Notes: a model not told the origin generated them from the letters alone. A DNA stretch of 36,147 bases from Magnaporthiopsis rhizophila (GCA_003049465.1 PYSS01000212.1:1-36147), one strand, 5' to 3'. Shown: positions 22,500-35,039, counted from the first letter of the stretch. A program made the numbers and translations.

Positions 22500-23040
22500 A
22501 ACAAAACCAACAGATTAAAATTAGGGTTAACCCCGTAATCGGCCCAGCTCGGGGATAATGGAGGAAAATTGGGGGCTGGCAGGTTTAAAAGTACGATAAG
22601 GGCTTATACAGCCGCTTTTTTGGCCTTTTCCCGCTTAACCCGTTCCAATTTCTCAGTATTATCCAAACCATAACAAACCATTCAAATATACTTTTTACGC
22701 CAAAATTTCTTCTATTTATACAAATGCTTCCGCTTATTTTTAAAATAACGGATTTTGTCAAAAACCAAATCCATTTTGTCCCGAAATTTGGAAAATTAAA
22801 AAGTAGCATAAAAAAATTGGGCCCGAAAAAAACCCAAAATGTTACAATTTATTCGATTAAAATAAACGCATTCCAAACAACAAAAAAAATCGGAAAAAAA
22901 TACATAGCAAACAAAAATACCACGAAACTTGCAATTAAAACAGAAAGGTATCTTGATACCGGACAAAAAAAATAATTCAAAAATATCGGTGCAATAAACC
23001 GTAAAGATTCGCGCAAAAAAAAATTTTTTTTGCACCCGAC
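22500..23040 (-). pseudogene. Antisense Cys-rich/coiled-coil frame in element B
   Basis: Read opposite to pol, between chromodomain and 3' LTR, the text runs IFGRVQK, a Cys-rich part (CCLECVYFNRINCNILGFF), a charged helix (HLYK.KKFWRKK), GLDNTEKLERVKREKAKKAA and finally SWADYGVNPNFNL. The same order is seen in C (27138-27688) and A (about 35560-35040). It resembles small fungal orphan proteins with Cys pairs followed by a coiled coil; that is from memory and not checked. Frame breaks are present. Confidence 0.5.
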
Positions 23041-23161
23041 CAAATATTTTATTAGGATAAGAAAAAAATGGGTGAAAAAAAAAGGGAAAATTTACCAATT
23101 AATAAGGGCGGGGGATAGCAGGTTTTGGCCAAAAAAATTTGGCCTAAAAAAGGAAACCTGA

Positions 23162-23637
23162 TATTATAACCACAGCTGGCAAAAAATAAAAAGGCTGAGG
23201 CTAATCCCTAGCAGTATACCTTTACCCCGCAATTATAAAAGCCAAAAACCAAATGATTAAGGCCAAACTAAGAGAAAAATCACATGATTAGGTTATATAA
23301 GGATAAAAAGCGATATATCGGGTATTAAACGTATCAAAAATATCGTCAAAAACACCTTTGGTATTTAAAAAAGCCAACGTATTACCCGTATCACTAATTG
23401 CCAAATGGGAGACAAATACGGGTATATAAAGCAAAAGTTTCCTATTGTGCCAGGTAATTCTTGATTAAAACTTTGGTATTAGTTAACCTAAATTAGCTTT
23501 AAGGCAACCCTTTGGGCAAACAATCGAAATTTTTGTTACTATTCCAGTTCCCCAGCACAAGCAACCTGGTAAAGATTTTACTGCTCAGCACCTCTTCTAA
23601 CGTACCCTACCCTAAAAGCAGAGAACTGTTTGTAATA
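23162..23637 (+). repeat. 3' LTR of element B
   Basis: It starts TATTATAACC (from TGTTACAACC by RIP) after the purine tract AAAAAAGGAAACC and ends CTGTTTGTAATA. It is 476 bp, equal to the 5' LTR. The nucleotide differences between the two are mostly transitions. Confidence 0.88.
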
Positions 23638-23642
23638 ATAAT
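23638..23642. repeat. Target-site duplication of B, right copy (ATAAT)
   Basis: It matches 16305-16309. Element A continues directly after it (TAAGGAAAAAATACGG), parallel to CCAAAAAGAAAATACGG in B. Confidence 0.9.
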
Positions 23643-26560
23643 TAAGGAAAAAATACGGAAGGTATATATTTTATTTAAATTTTTGGAAATAAATTGATGG
23701 TTTTGGGATTAGCCCAAATTTATCGGCAGTTTGATATGCAAAAAACCAGTGCAGAATAACAAAAAAAATCCCTGGATTGGTTAAGGAATAACCAGTTGGT
23801 TATTTATTACGGGGTATTATTCGAGAATATTCCGAACCTGGATCAGTGGTTAATATAACTTTATATATTAAATTATAAAAATATAAATTCTGATACAGGT
23901 TATTATAACGAACTGTTTTGGGCCAAATGCTTATATAATAATTGCAAATGGTATATGGCTAAAAAATTAAAGCACGATTTTTTTTATAAAAAAAAGAAAA
24001 AAAATTGGTGCAATATTTATAATAGGAATATTAATTTTCAAAATGGTAAATGGTAAGGGTGGGTTATTAAAATTTTGCAGCAATCTTTATATTATTACCA
24101 GTATATTTTATAATATACCTAATAGGAATTTTTATATATCAGATGTGCGGGAAACCGGAGTGCAAGGTATGTATAAAAAAAAAAGCAAAAGCCTGGATGA
24201 ATGGATTTGCCTAAACGATAGGAATAATTGGGGGCCGGAAACAGGTGCCCCAGGCAAAAAATTAGGGAATTTATCCAAAAATAGGGCACAGGTAAAGCAA
24301 TAACTAGTAAGGTCCTTAATAATAATAATTACCGATTAGTATAAGTATATTAGGATAATAATATATTGGAAAGGGCAAAAATTAAAAATTATGATCGATT
24401 GCAAAATTTAAAAAAACTATTTTTCGCTAAAAGCGGTAAAAAAGTATAATATTTTAATATATTAAAAAAAAGAACTATATAACCTTATAATAATAAAATA
24501 GGAACTAATTATGTTTAACAAAGGAAAGATTAATATTAAAACTGATTAATTTAAATTTTAATTTTGGAAAAAACCTGCAAAATAATTCTGGATATTATAA
24601 ATATAAAAAGGGAAAATCTAATTTTAGGCCTTTTATAATTTAAAAAATATAATTTTTTAATAGATTGGGTTACCGAACAAATTTAATAAAAGGAATTGCT
24701 ATCGATTAATAAGGAAGCCTAATAATTACGGGCCCCGGGTAATAAAAAACGGATACCAGAAAAAACAGCCGTAATAGCGGCAAAATTTGATAATTAATCC
24801 TGGCAAATTATATTAATCAAAATGCTAATAAATACAAATATAAACGGATCTAACAAGCAAAAAATTACCAAAAAAAAAATTTAAAAACATTTTTAAAAAA
24901 TATTATAAGTATTGGAAATTGTTTTAAAAAAACCTAAAAATGGTATTACCAAAATATGGACCGTTTAATTATAAAATTAAGCTTAAACCGGAAATATAAT
25001 TTAAATATTAAAAGCTGTACCGATTAAATTTTTAATAAAAAAAGTTATTATAGGAATAGCTCAAAAAAAATCGGGAAAAAAGTTATTAAACCTTTCGATT
25101 TTTTTAAGGGATATAAAATTTTGTTTATTCCCAAAAAAACGGAAAGGAACGGATATATATCGATTATTGTTTATTAAATTAGAAAATAATAAAAAATTGG
25201 TATTTTTTACTTTTAATTGATAAATTTAAGGATAGGTTTGGAAAAAGTTAATAATTTACAGCCTTAAATTTATGTAAGGCTTATGGCCTGTTAAGGATTA
25301 AAAAGGGGGATAAATGAAAAACTGCTTTTCGGACCAAATTTGGAATTTTTAAATTACTGGTAATAATTTTTAAGCTTATTAATGCATTAGCCACGTTTTA
25401 GCAAATAATTAACCATATATTACAAAAATATTTTGACATTTTTATCCTTGCATACCTGAATAATATCCTGATTTTTTTAAAAATGCTAAAAAAATACCAA
25501 TAATACGTGTATAAAATATTGCGAAAATTGCAAAATGCAAAGCTTTTGGTTAATCTGGATAAATATATATGGCATTTTTTAAAGGTGGATTTTTTCAGGT
25601 TTGTTATTAAGCAAGGAAAAATCCGGATAAAACTTAAAAAGGTACAGGTAATAAAAAATTGGCCTATATTTATCACAGTTAAAAAAATACGAGGTTTTTT
25701 AAAATTTTTGAACTTTTATCGAAAATTTGTCCGAAATTTTAACAAAAAGGCTGTATTATTTATGGATTTTACCAAAAACGATACCTAATTTTATTGGGGG
25801 ATATAAAAATAAATAATTTTCGATTTGCTAAAAAAAGCCATTATTTAAATACCGGTATTAATAATACCAGATCCAGATAAATTTTTTAAAATCGAAATTA
25901 ATGCATCGGATTTTATTATTAAGGGATAATTAAAATAATAAAATAATTAAAAAAGGTTGTACTTTTATATATTTTTTTTACAAAAATTAAACAAACCCGA
26001 GTTAAATTACCAGATTTACGATAAAAAGCTTTTTGCTATTATTAAAATTTTGGAAAAGTGAAGGGTATATTTGTACAAAGCAAATTACCAAATTATGGTA
26101 TATATTAATTATAAAAACTTATTATAGTTCACCACCAGCCAAACGCTAAATAAAAAACAAATTTGGTGGAGCTAATTTTTTTAGGATTATAATTTTCGGA
26201 TTAAGGTTAAAAAAGGATCGGAAAACGGCCAAGTAAATATTTTAAGCCGATAATTAAATTATTAGATAAATATACCGCCAAAAACACGTGCTGTTTTGGC
26301 CAAAGGGCCAAACAGATCCCTAATTCCAGTATAAAAGGCATTGGCCAAAATAATCCGACAAAAAAAATAAACCCCAAAAAATATCCAGCAGGTTTATAAC
26401 CAAATAGCCAATAAATATTAGGGGGTTGCAAAAACCTAAAAACGATTCCGGCAATACCATGGATTTATAAAAACCCGTGCCAAAATATAAAAAATAATTA
26501 AAAATTATAAAAATTATGCAAAAAACAAAACCAATAGGTATAAATTTTACGGATTATTAT
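23643..26560 (+). pseudogene. Element A middle segment: extra region, protease, RT, RNase H, start of integrase
   Basis: This continues the A frame broken at 16309. The extra region reads LFENIPNLDQ.. near 23820. A protease relic MIDCKI starts at about 24391, with the Gly after Cys lost. RT text lies at 25150-25800 with YLNN near 25454 in place of YLDD. RNase H follows near 26000-26250. The segment stops within the integrase zinc-binding or linker part at 26560, where element C inserted. Confidence 0.8.
26556..26560. repeat. Target-site duplication of C, left copy (ATTAT)
   Basis: ATTAT before element C is repeated at 33854-33858. The intact site in element B is ATTGC (near 21347), which RIP would turn into ATTAT. 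Confidence 0.88.
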
Positions 26561-27022
26561 TATTATAAACGGTTCTCTGCTCCTAGGGTAGGGTATGCTA
26601 GGAGAGGTATTGAGCAGTACGGTTTCCACAAGGTTGCTTTGTGCTAGAAACTGGGGTAATAATAAAGGTTTCGATTGCTTACCCAAAGGGATGCCTTGGA
26701 GCTAATTTAGGTTAATTAATACCAAAGCCTCAGTTACAAACTATTTAACACAATAAAAAACCTTTGCTTTATATATCCGTAATCCTTCTGTACCAGACCT
26801 GTGCTATATTTGTTATATTATATAGCGAATATATTATTATGCTATATCTATTATATTATATAGCAAATATATTACCCGTGCTTAAATAAGTGCCTAATTA
26901 TATAACCCCCTATTTGTCTATCCTTAATTATTCGGCTTTTGGCCTTTATAACTGCAAGGTAAAGGCGTTCTGCTGGAGGTTGGCCCTAGCCCTTCTGTCC
27001 TTTGCCAGCTGTGGTTATAATA
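26561..27022 (-). repeat. 3' LTR of element C
   Basis: It begins TATTATAAACGG (from TGTTACAAACGG) and ends CTGTGGTTATAATA (from ..GGTTGTAACA). It is 462 bp, equal to its partner. It keeps the GC-rich blocks TTCTCTGCTCCTAGGG and CCCTAGCCCTTCTG. Confidence 0.88.
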
Positions 27023-27137
27023 TCAGGTTTCCCCTTTTTAGGCCAAATCCTTTTGGCTATATTTATAGCCTTATTTTTTTGTTAATAATAAGTACTTTTT
27101 TCCCTTACCAATTTCCGTTTCTCCTTTTTTTAATAAA

Positions 27138-27688
27138 ATGTTTGGTTGGGTGCAAAAACGAAAAGCTATCAATATGCGATCCATTATTTGTTATAATAAC
27201 CTGCTTATTATCCTTTTATTATTTTTTACCGAAATATTTTTTTATTCTGTTTATAAAGCGTTAGGATTTGCGCGCTGCGCTATATCCCCCCGCAATTTTT
27301 TTAGGTATATCGAATGTGTTTGCCAAAAACATTTTCGGTGCAATATGCTAGGTTTTTTTTATTTTAATTTGAAAAGCTTAATTGTTAATATTTTAGGATA
27401 AGGGCTAAGCTGGAAGCGGCGAAGGAGGAGCGCTGCCGTGCTAATACTAAGGTCGAGCATTTGCATAAACAAAAAAAAATATAATTTGAAAGAAAAATGC
27501 GTGCAATTTGTTACAGGATTGATATTATAAAGGAGCTGGAGCGGGTTAAACGGAAGGAGGCCGAACAGATGGCCGCACAGGCCCCTGTTGCGCCTCCAAA
27601 TTTGCTAGCCCCCGATTTTTTTTCGTTATTTCCGAGCTGGGCCAATTATAAGGTTAATCCTGATTTTAATCTATTAGCCCTATTTTAA
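27138..27688 (+). pseudogene. Antisense Cys-rich/coiled-coil frame in element C
   Basis: This is the best-preserved of the three copies and runs opposite to pol of C. It starts MFGWVQKRK, then a Cys-rich part with IECVCQKHFRCNMLGFF, a frame break, then RAKLEAAKEERCRANTK..EHLHKQKK, ERKMRAICYRIDIIKELERV and KRKEAEQMAAQAPVAPP, ending SWANYKVNPDFNL. The 27395-27690 part is less AT-rich than its surroundings and has coherent coiled-coil codons with one in-frame TAA (a former CAA). A protein-binding or nucleic-acid-binding role is only a guess. Confidence 0.55.
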
Positions 27689-27719
27689 TTAGGTAAGTTA
27701 TTTTGGTACGGGCGTTCCA

Positions 27720-30700
27720 AACTAAAATCCAAATTTTGGTACTGGTATTAACTTTTTACCAAAGGCCTTCCGCCGGTACTTTTCAAAAATTTTTGGCGCA
27801 TTTTTTAGGTTTATTTTTTTTTCCCAAATATTTTTTTTAATTTTGTACCCGGCTTATTTAACCAAATAATATTTGGTTCTGTTAATAATATTTTTGTTCA
27901 AAATTTTTTTAATTGTATACTTTTATTTTGGGTCGATTTTTATTAATTTATTATTTTTAAACCCTGGTAGTGCTGGTTTAAATAAATCGATATAAAAAAT
28001 CGGATAATTATATATGGTTAATAATAATTAAAATTTGTAATTAATATCGGAAATTTTTCTTAAAATTTTAAACGGTTCCAATTTTTTATGGTTTAGCTTA
28101 TTATTTGATTGTTTTATTTTAATATTATATTAAAAAAAATAAATGTTATTCCTTTTTTTAAAGGTTGGTTTTTTAATTTTTTTTTATTAGCCTATATAAA
28201 TATACATTATTGCAATTTTTTTAATTTTGCCTGAAAGTTTTTGTACAGTTTGGTAAATTTTTTTACCTGTATTTTTGCTATCAAGGTATATAATTTTGCC
28301 TTAAATTTTTTATACACTGTAAATATATACCCATAATTTGCATAAAACGGTATAATTTCCGTATTTTTATACATTAAATTATTATACACAAATTAAGCTA
28401 TAAAAAATAATTGCACCCAATTATTTTATTTATAATTAATAAAATAATATAAATATTGTTTTATAATTTGGTTTATTTGTTCCGTTTATTTATTTGTTTA
28501 AAAATAATAAATTATAAAAAAGGCATATTTTATACTTAAATTTGTTATAAATTATTTTCAAAATTTATTATTAAATAATTTATTTTGGTTTAAAATTATA
28601 TAATTTAGCGTTCCATATTTTATAATTATATTTCGGATAAAAATATAAGCTAGGTTTATAACCTTTGCATTTTTCTTAAATAATAAATATATAATATATT
28701 TGGTAAATTGATTAATTATTATTATAATATTATTATACTGGATATTTATAAAGGATTTTTTTAATTTGAATAGCCCTATAACAAAATCCGCCGTAACTTT
28801 TTGCCATATTTTGTTAAATATTAGCAAAAATTACAGTAATTTATAAGGTTTATACCTGTTAGCTTTGTTTTTTGCACAATTTTTGCAATTTTTAATTGCA
28901 TTTTGTATTTCGGCACAAATTTTTATAAACCTGTAATATTACCGAAACCTTTTTCAGGTTTTAGCAATCCCCTGGTATTTATTAGCTATTTGGCTATAAA
29001 TTTGCTGGATTTTTTCTGGGGTTCAATTTTTCTGTTAAATTATTTTGGCCAACGCCTGTTGTGCTAAAATTAGGGATTTATTCGGTTTTTTAGCCAAAAC
29101 TGCGCATATTTTTAGTGGCATATCCATCTAATAATTTAATTAATAATTTAATACATTTGTTTGGCTATTTTTTAACCTTTTCCTAATTTTGATTCGAAAG
29201 TTATAATTTTAAAAAAATTAATTTTATCGGATTTATTTTTTATTTAATATTTGGCTAATAATAAATTATAATAGGTTTTTATAATTGGTGTATATTATAA
29301 TTTAATGGTTAATTTTGCACAAATATATCCTTTATTTTTCCAAAATTTTAATAATAATAAGAAATTTTTTATTATAAATTTAATAATTTAGTTTAGGTTT
29401 ATTTAATTTTTGCAAAAAAAATGCATAAAAATACAGCCTTTTTTAATTATTTTATTATTTTAATTATCCTTCGATAACAAAATCCGATGCATTAATTTCG
29501 ATCTTAAAAGGTTTTTTTGGGTTTAGCATTATTAGTACCGGTATTTGAATAATAGCTTTTTTTAGCAAATCGAAAACTGTTTATTTTTGTATTTTTTAAT
29601 AAAACTGGGTGTTATTTTTGGTAAAATCCGTAAATAATATAACCTTTTTGCTAAAATTTCGGATAAATTTTCGATAAAAGTTTAAAAATCCCAAAAAACC
29701 TTGTATTTTTTTAATTATAATAAATACAGGCCAATCTTTTATTACCTGTACCTTTTTGGGTTTTATCCGAACTTTTTTTTATTTAATAATAAACCCGAAA
29801 AAAATTACCTTTAAAAAATACCATATATATTTATCCGGATTAATTAAAAGCTTTATATCCTGCAGCTTTTGTAATACTTTATATATATATTATTTATATT
29901 TTTCCAGCATTTTTAAAAAGATTAAAATATTATCCAAATATGCAAAAATAAAAATATCGAGGTATTTTTGTAATATATAATTATTTATTTATTAAAATAT
30001 GGCTGGGGCATTAATAAATCCGAAAATTATTACTAATAATTCAAAAATTCCAAGCTTGGTTCGAAAAGTAATTTTCCATTTATTACCCTTTTTAATCCTT
30101 AATAGGTTATAAGTTTTGCGTAAATTTAAGGCTATAAACCACCGATTTTTCCCAAACTTATCTTTAAACTTATTAATTAAAAATAAAGGATACCGATCCT
30201 TTATTATTTTCTGATTTAACGGATAATAATTAATATATATCCGTTTCTCCCCGTTTTTCTTGGGAACAAACAAAATTCCATATTCTACAGGGAAATCGAA
30301 AGGTTTGGTAAATCCTTTTTTAACTTTTTCCTTTAACTATTTTTATAATAATTTCTTTTACCAAGGGTTTAATCGATATAATTTTTAATATTTAAGCTAT
30401 ACTTCCGGTTTAAGCTTAATTTTATAATCGAACGGTCCGTATTCCGGTAATATCAATTCCAAATTTTTCTGGAACAACCTCCAATATTTATAATATTTTT
30501 CAAAAACGTTTTTAAATCCTTCCTTGGTAATTTTTTGCTCGTTAAATCCGTTAATATCCATATTTATTAGCATTTCGGTTAGTATAATTTACCAGGGCTA
30601 ATTATTATATCCTATTACCGTTATAGTTACCCTTTTTGGCGTTTAACCCCTATTATCCGGGGTTTATGGCTATTAGGCTTTCCTGCTAATCAATAATAAC

Positions 30701-31020
30701 TCCCTCCATTAAATCTGTTTAATAATCCAATTTATTAAAAAATTATACTTTTTAAGCCATAAAAAGCCTAAAATTAAATTTTCCCCTCCTATATTTATAA
30801 TATCCAGGGTTATTTTGCAAATTTTTCCCAAAAATCGAAATTTAAAATAATTAATTTTAATATTAATCTTTTTTTTATTAAACATAACTGATTTTTATTC
30901 CACTATTATAAAATTATATGGTTCCTTTTTTTAATATATTAAAATACCGTACCTTTTTACCGTTTTTAATAAAAAATAATTTTTTTGGGCTCCGCAATTA
31001 ATTATAATTTTTATTTTTTA
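27720..31020 (-). pseudogene. Element C pol remnant
   Basis: From high to low coordinates: a protease relic INCGAQKN near 31000 (Asp to Asn); an RT core 30273-29992 with VPKKNGEKRIYINYYPLNQ, FIALNLRKTYNLLRI and FGFINAPAIF; AYLDNILIF near 29943-29920, where the second Asp of YLDD is Asn; RNase H near 29400-29150; an integrase core 28827-28558 with VTADFVIGL and ILNQNKLFNNKF (second catalytic Asp to Asn); then a chromodomain near 27930-27770. This is a typical chromovirus order and length. No intact polyprotein can be made. Confidence 0.85.
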
Positions 31021-31145
31021 TCCTTTTTAATATATTATCGTTTTAATATATTTGTATTAATCGTTAATCATTATTATTAAAATTTTTGTCGGTTATTATT
31101 ATTTTACCCGTACCCTTTTTTCGGGTAAATTTTTTAATTTTTTGT

Positions 31146-32000
31146 TTAAAGTGCCCTTTTCCGGTCCCCGGTTACCTTTATTAAACGGATAAACCTATCC
31201 GTCCAGGCTTGCGCTTTTTTTTCCATATAAACTTTGCATTCCAGCTTTTTGCACATCCAATATATAAAAATTCCTGCCATGCATATTATAAGGTACGCTG
31301 GCAATAATTCGAAAGTTGCTGTGAAACTTTTATAGCCTATTTTTGCCATCCATTATTTCGGAAACTAATATTTTTATCGTAAATATTGCACCGGTTTTTT
31401 TCCCTTTTTTTATAGGAAAAAATCATACTTTAGTTTTTTGGTTATATACCACCTATAATTATTGTATAAGCATTTAGCCCAAAAAAGTTTATTATAATGG
31501 CTTGTATTAGGGTTTATATTTTTATAGTTTAACATATATAATTATACTAACCGCTGGTTTAGGTTCGGAATATCCTTAAATAGTGCCCCGTAATAAATAA
31601 CCAACTAATTATCCCTTAACCAATTCAGGGGTTTATTTTTATTATTCTGCGCTAATTTTTTGCGCACCAAACCGCCGATAAATTTAAACTGGTTTTAAAA
31701 TTATCAATTTATTTCCAAAAACCTAATTAAAATATACATTTTTTATATTTCCTCCTTAGTTATAAGGGGTTATTTTTCTATATCGATCAGTTGCTAATCG
31801 AAATCTTGCTAAAATTTTTTAAAATCGACCATACATTATTCTTTACTAAGTTTTTCGTTATTAGGGCCCGCTTTTGCAATTTCCCAAAATTTTATCAGGT
31901 CCAGCTTTTTTTTCTAAGCTTGTAACAAATATATCTGGCCCAAAAATTGTTCCATTTTTGCATTTATATTTGGGTTTTCTTCGGAATTATTAACCGAGGT
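31146..32000 (-). pseudogene. Extra region between Gag and protease (element C)
   Basis: This is the counterpart of 18100-19080 in B. The cleanest part, 31349-31146, reads MAKIGYKSFTATFELLPAYL, a hydrophobic IICMAGIFIYWMC stretch, then CKKLECKVYMEKKAQAWTDR. The order is conserved in all three elements. The family is unrecognised. Confidence 0.5.
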
Positions 32001-32419
32001 ATCCGATACGCTTTTATTTCGGGCTAATTTTTCGAGCTTCCTGTTTTGTTTAGCAAGTTTTTCCGCTATTGGTATGCAATTGCTGCTATACCTGATTTTT
32101 TTAAATTCCCTCGAAATTTAAGCTGCTGTATTATTCTTTTTTTCGAATATTATAAAATTGGTAATAATATTAACCTCCCTTTTATTATTAACCCGGAGCC
32201 GGCCAATTTATTGTATTATAGCAAACCATTATTTAAAATAATACCCTATAGCATTTTTATCGGAATAATGAACCATACAGTTTTTGTCAAAGTAATAAAT
32301 CCAGCTGAACGATACTCCAGGGCACAGGCTCCCTTTTGTTTATTATACTACCCCAGGTAAGGTCGGGATTATAGGTTTGTAACTTTTTAATATATTTCCT
32401 CGGCAAAAAACGGCCGTTT

Positions 32420-33391
32420 ATCGGTTTTTATACGGACAGTTTTTTTTAATATATCCTTTTTTTCCGCACTTAAAATATTTTCCGTCCTTTGGATTTTTAA
32501 ACCTGATATATTTTTATTCTTTTTACTGATATATAGCTCCAGTATTAAAATCCATAAATCCAGGATATATACCATAAACCGTGGATTATTGCTATTTTGC
32601 CTTTTTCTGATTAGTTTTGTTGCTTTGCGCTACTGGCTTGGTTTGTTGGGCTTTTTTTTTAAAGCATTATTTGTATAATCTGTTACTGATACAAATGGCC
32701 GTGGTAATATAATTAACAAAATTTTCAGGTTATTCCTGTTTGGATAATTTGTTTTTCACGTTATTTTTTAGCCTTTGGTAAAATTGGATTATTTTAGTAT
32801 TTTCCGTTCAGTTAAATTTATTAATAAATTGCTGGAATTCGGAAATATAAATTAATACGGGGCCTTTTTGCCGGAGTTAAAATAACTCCTTTTTGGCCAC
32901 CCATTTTTTATCGATTTGTCCGAAAACCTTGGCAATTTTTTCTCCGAACTTTTCGAAATTAACAAATATCAGTTTGGGTTATTTTTGGATTTATTGTGCC
33001 CTTTTAAATAATCGGACCAAATGGATTTAAACCAATTTTTAATTTTGCTATTTAGGCGCATAATTATATAAATAATTTTTTATTTTTCCCGTTAAAAATG
33101 ATCTTGATAAATCAGAAAATACCCTTTGTATTTGGTCAGGAATATTTTGATTTTACCTTTCTTTTTATTATATTTATCAGGCAAGGAAAATTTGTAAAAT
33201 TTAATAGCAATATAAAGTTTGGTTTAAGCTTTTTTAAATTTTTCGATTTTTGCGATAAATATTTATATAACCGCCGAGGGGTTGCTATATAATTTGCCGG
33301 TAATAATAATGCTCTCGAATTTTTTGCCTGTAATTGATATAATTATTATTGCTTGTTATTTTCGGTAAATACTGAACAGGATCAATCAAAA
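32420..33391 (-). pseudogene. Element C gag remnant
   Basis: It begins after the 5' LTR with TTTTGATTGATCCTGTTCAG as the presumed primer-binding region. The translation parallels A and B and ends in a zinc-knuckle relic near 32490-32443 (KYFKCGKKGYIKK), with one Cys retained and others mutated. RIP stops are scattered throughout. Confidence 0.7.
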
Positions 33392-33853
33392 TGTTACAAA
33401 CGGTTTTTTATTTTTAGGGTAGGGTATGTTAAAAAAGGTATTAAACAGTACAGTTTTTATAAGGTTACTTTGTGCTAAAAACTGGAATAATAACAAAAAT
33501 TTCGATTATTTGCCCAAAAGGGTGCCTTGGAGTTAATTTAGGTTAATTAATGCCGAAACCTTAGTTACGAATTATTTAATACCGTAAAAAACCTTTATTT
33601 TATATATCCGTAATCCTTCTGTGCCAAACCTGTGCTATGTTTATTATGTTATATAACGAATATATTACTATGCTATATCTGCTATGTTGTATAGCAGATA
33701 TATCACCTGTATTTAGGTAAGTGCCTAGTTATATAACCCCCTGTTTGCCTATCTTTAGTTATTTGGCTTTTGGCCTTTATAATTGCGGGGTAAAGGCGTC
33801 CTGCTGGGGGTTGGCCCCAGCCCTTCTGCCCCCTGCCAGCTGTGGTTGTAACA
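33392..33853 (-). repeat. 5' LTR of element C
   Basis: It begins TGTTACAAACGG and ends CTGTGGTTGTAACA, so both canonical TG..CA ends are intact. Length is 462 bp. Confidence 0.9.
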
Positions 33854-33858
33854 ATTAT
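33854..33858. repeat. Target-site duplication of C, right copy (ATTAT)
   Basis: It matches 26556-26560. Element A resumes directly after it with AACCTTTGCCGGTATTTAGC, parallel to AACCCTTACCAGTATTTAGC in B. Confidence 0.9.
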
Positions 33859-35000
33859 AACCTTTGCCGGTATTTAGCAAGGTTTGGCAAAAAATTATAA
33901 CAAATTTTGTTACAGAATTGCCCAAATTAAAGAAATCCTTTATAAATATTTAGTACAATAATATTATGGTGGTGGTTAACCGATTTACCAAATATGCTAT
34001 ATATTTGCTGTTTAAGGAAAATGCAAAAACTATAAATCTGGCTTATATTTTTATCCGGAATATAATTGCGAAATACGGAATACCGAACCGTATAATTTTA
34101 AATTAAAATAAATTATTTAATAATAAATTTTGGAAATAATTTATAACCAGTTTGGGTGCAAAATATGCTTTTTTTATAGTTTATTATTTTTAAATAAATG
34201 GATAAACAAAACGAACAAATTAAATTATAAAATAATATTTATATTATTTTGTTAATTATAAATAGAATAATTGGGTATAATTATTTTTTATAGCGCAATT
34301 TGCGTATAATAGTTTAATATATAAAAGTACGGGAATTATACCGTTTTATGCAAATTACAGGTATATATTTATAATGTATAAAAAATCCAAGGCAAAATTA
34401 TATGCCCTAATAGCAAAAATATAGGTGAAAAAATTTACCAAACTGTATAAAAACCTCCAGGTAAAGCTAAAAAAGTTGCAATAGCGCATATTTATGCAAA
34501 CTAATAAAAAAAGGATCAAAGGACCGATTTTTAAAAAGGAAAATAATATTTATCTTTTTTAATACAATATTAATATAAAACGACCAAATAATAAGCTAAA
34601 CCATAAAAAATTGGAACCGTTTAAAATTTTAAGGAAAATTTTCGATATTAATTACAAATTTTAATTATTACCAACTATAAAAAACCACCCGGTTTTTTAT
34701 ATTAATTTATTCGAATTAATATTACCAGGGATTAAAAGCGATAAATTAATAAAAATTGATCCAAAACAGAAATATAAAATTAAGGAAATTTTGGACAAAA
34801 ATATTATCGACAAAACTAAGCATTATTTAATTAAATAAACAGGGTACAAAATTAAAAAAAAGCACGTGAAAAAAGGAAATAAACCTAAAAAATGCACCAG
34901 AAATTTTTAAGAAATATTGGCAAAAAGCCCTTAGTAAAAAGTTAATACCAGTGCTAAAATTTGGATTTCGGCTCGGAATGCCGGTACCAAAATAATTTAT
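33859..35000 (+). pseudogene. Element A integrase and chromodomain remnant
   Basis: This continues the integrase frame interrupted at 26560. It reads VTELPKLK, NRFTKYAIYLLFKENAK, an ILN.NKLFNNKFWK stretch (catalytic Asp changed to Asn) and TKRTN in place of the catalytic Glu region. A chromodomain relic near 34760-34860 reads YKIKEILDKNIIDKTKHYLI. Confidence 0.75.
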
Positions 35001-35039
35001 CTGATTAAAATAGGGCTAATAGATTAAAGTTAGGGTTAA

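Larger units (their letters stand above)
16310..23637 (+). mobile_element. Element B: complete Ty3/gypsy chromovirus inserted in A
   Basis: B is 7328 bp, with 476-bp LTRs at 16310-16785 and 23162-23637 and a perfect 5-bp duplication ATAAT. Order inside: Gag with zinc knuckle, an extra coding region, protease, reverse transcriptase, RNase H, integrase, chromodomain, an antisense Cys-rich frame, polypurine tract. Its LTR middle (GATACGTTGGGCATTAAACGTATC) differs from that of A and C, so it is a distinct LTR variant. Dense in-frame stops and lost catalytic acids show it is inactivated by RIP. Confidence 0.92.
26561..33853 (-). mobile_element. Element C: complete Ty3/gypsy chromovirus inserted in A, reverse orientation
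   Basis: C is 7293 bp with 462-bp LTRs at 26561-27022 (its 3' LTR) and 33392-33853 (its 5' LTR), flanked by the 5-bp duplication ATTAT. Its LTR belongs to the same variant as that of A (ATATATTTGCTATATAATATA-type tandem units). Gene order matches B. RIP is heavy, but some coding stretches are cleaner than in A or B, notably the RT core at 29992-30273 and the integrase core at 28558-28827. Confidence 0.92.

Noticed and set aside
26890..27264. 124-codon plus-strand frame across the C LTR boundary
   Set aside because: It spans LTR and internal sequence in an AT-rich region and has hydrophobic text from T-rich codons. Only the part from 27138, conserved in A and B, is retained as the antisense frame.
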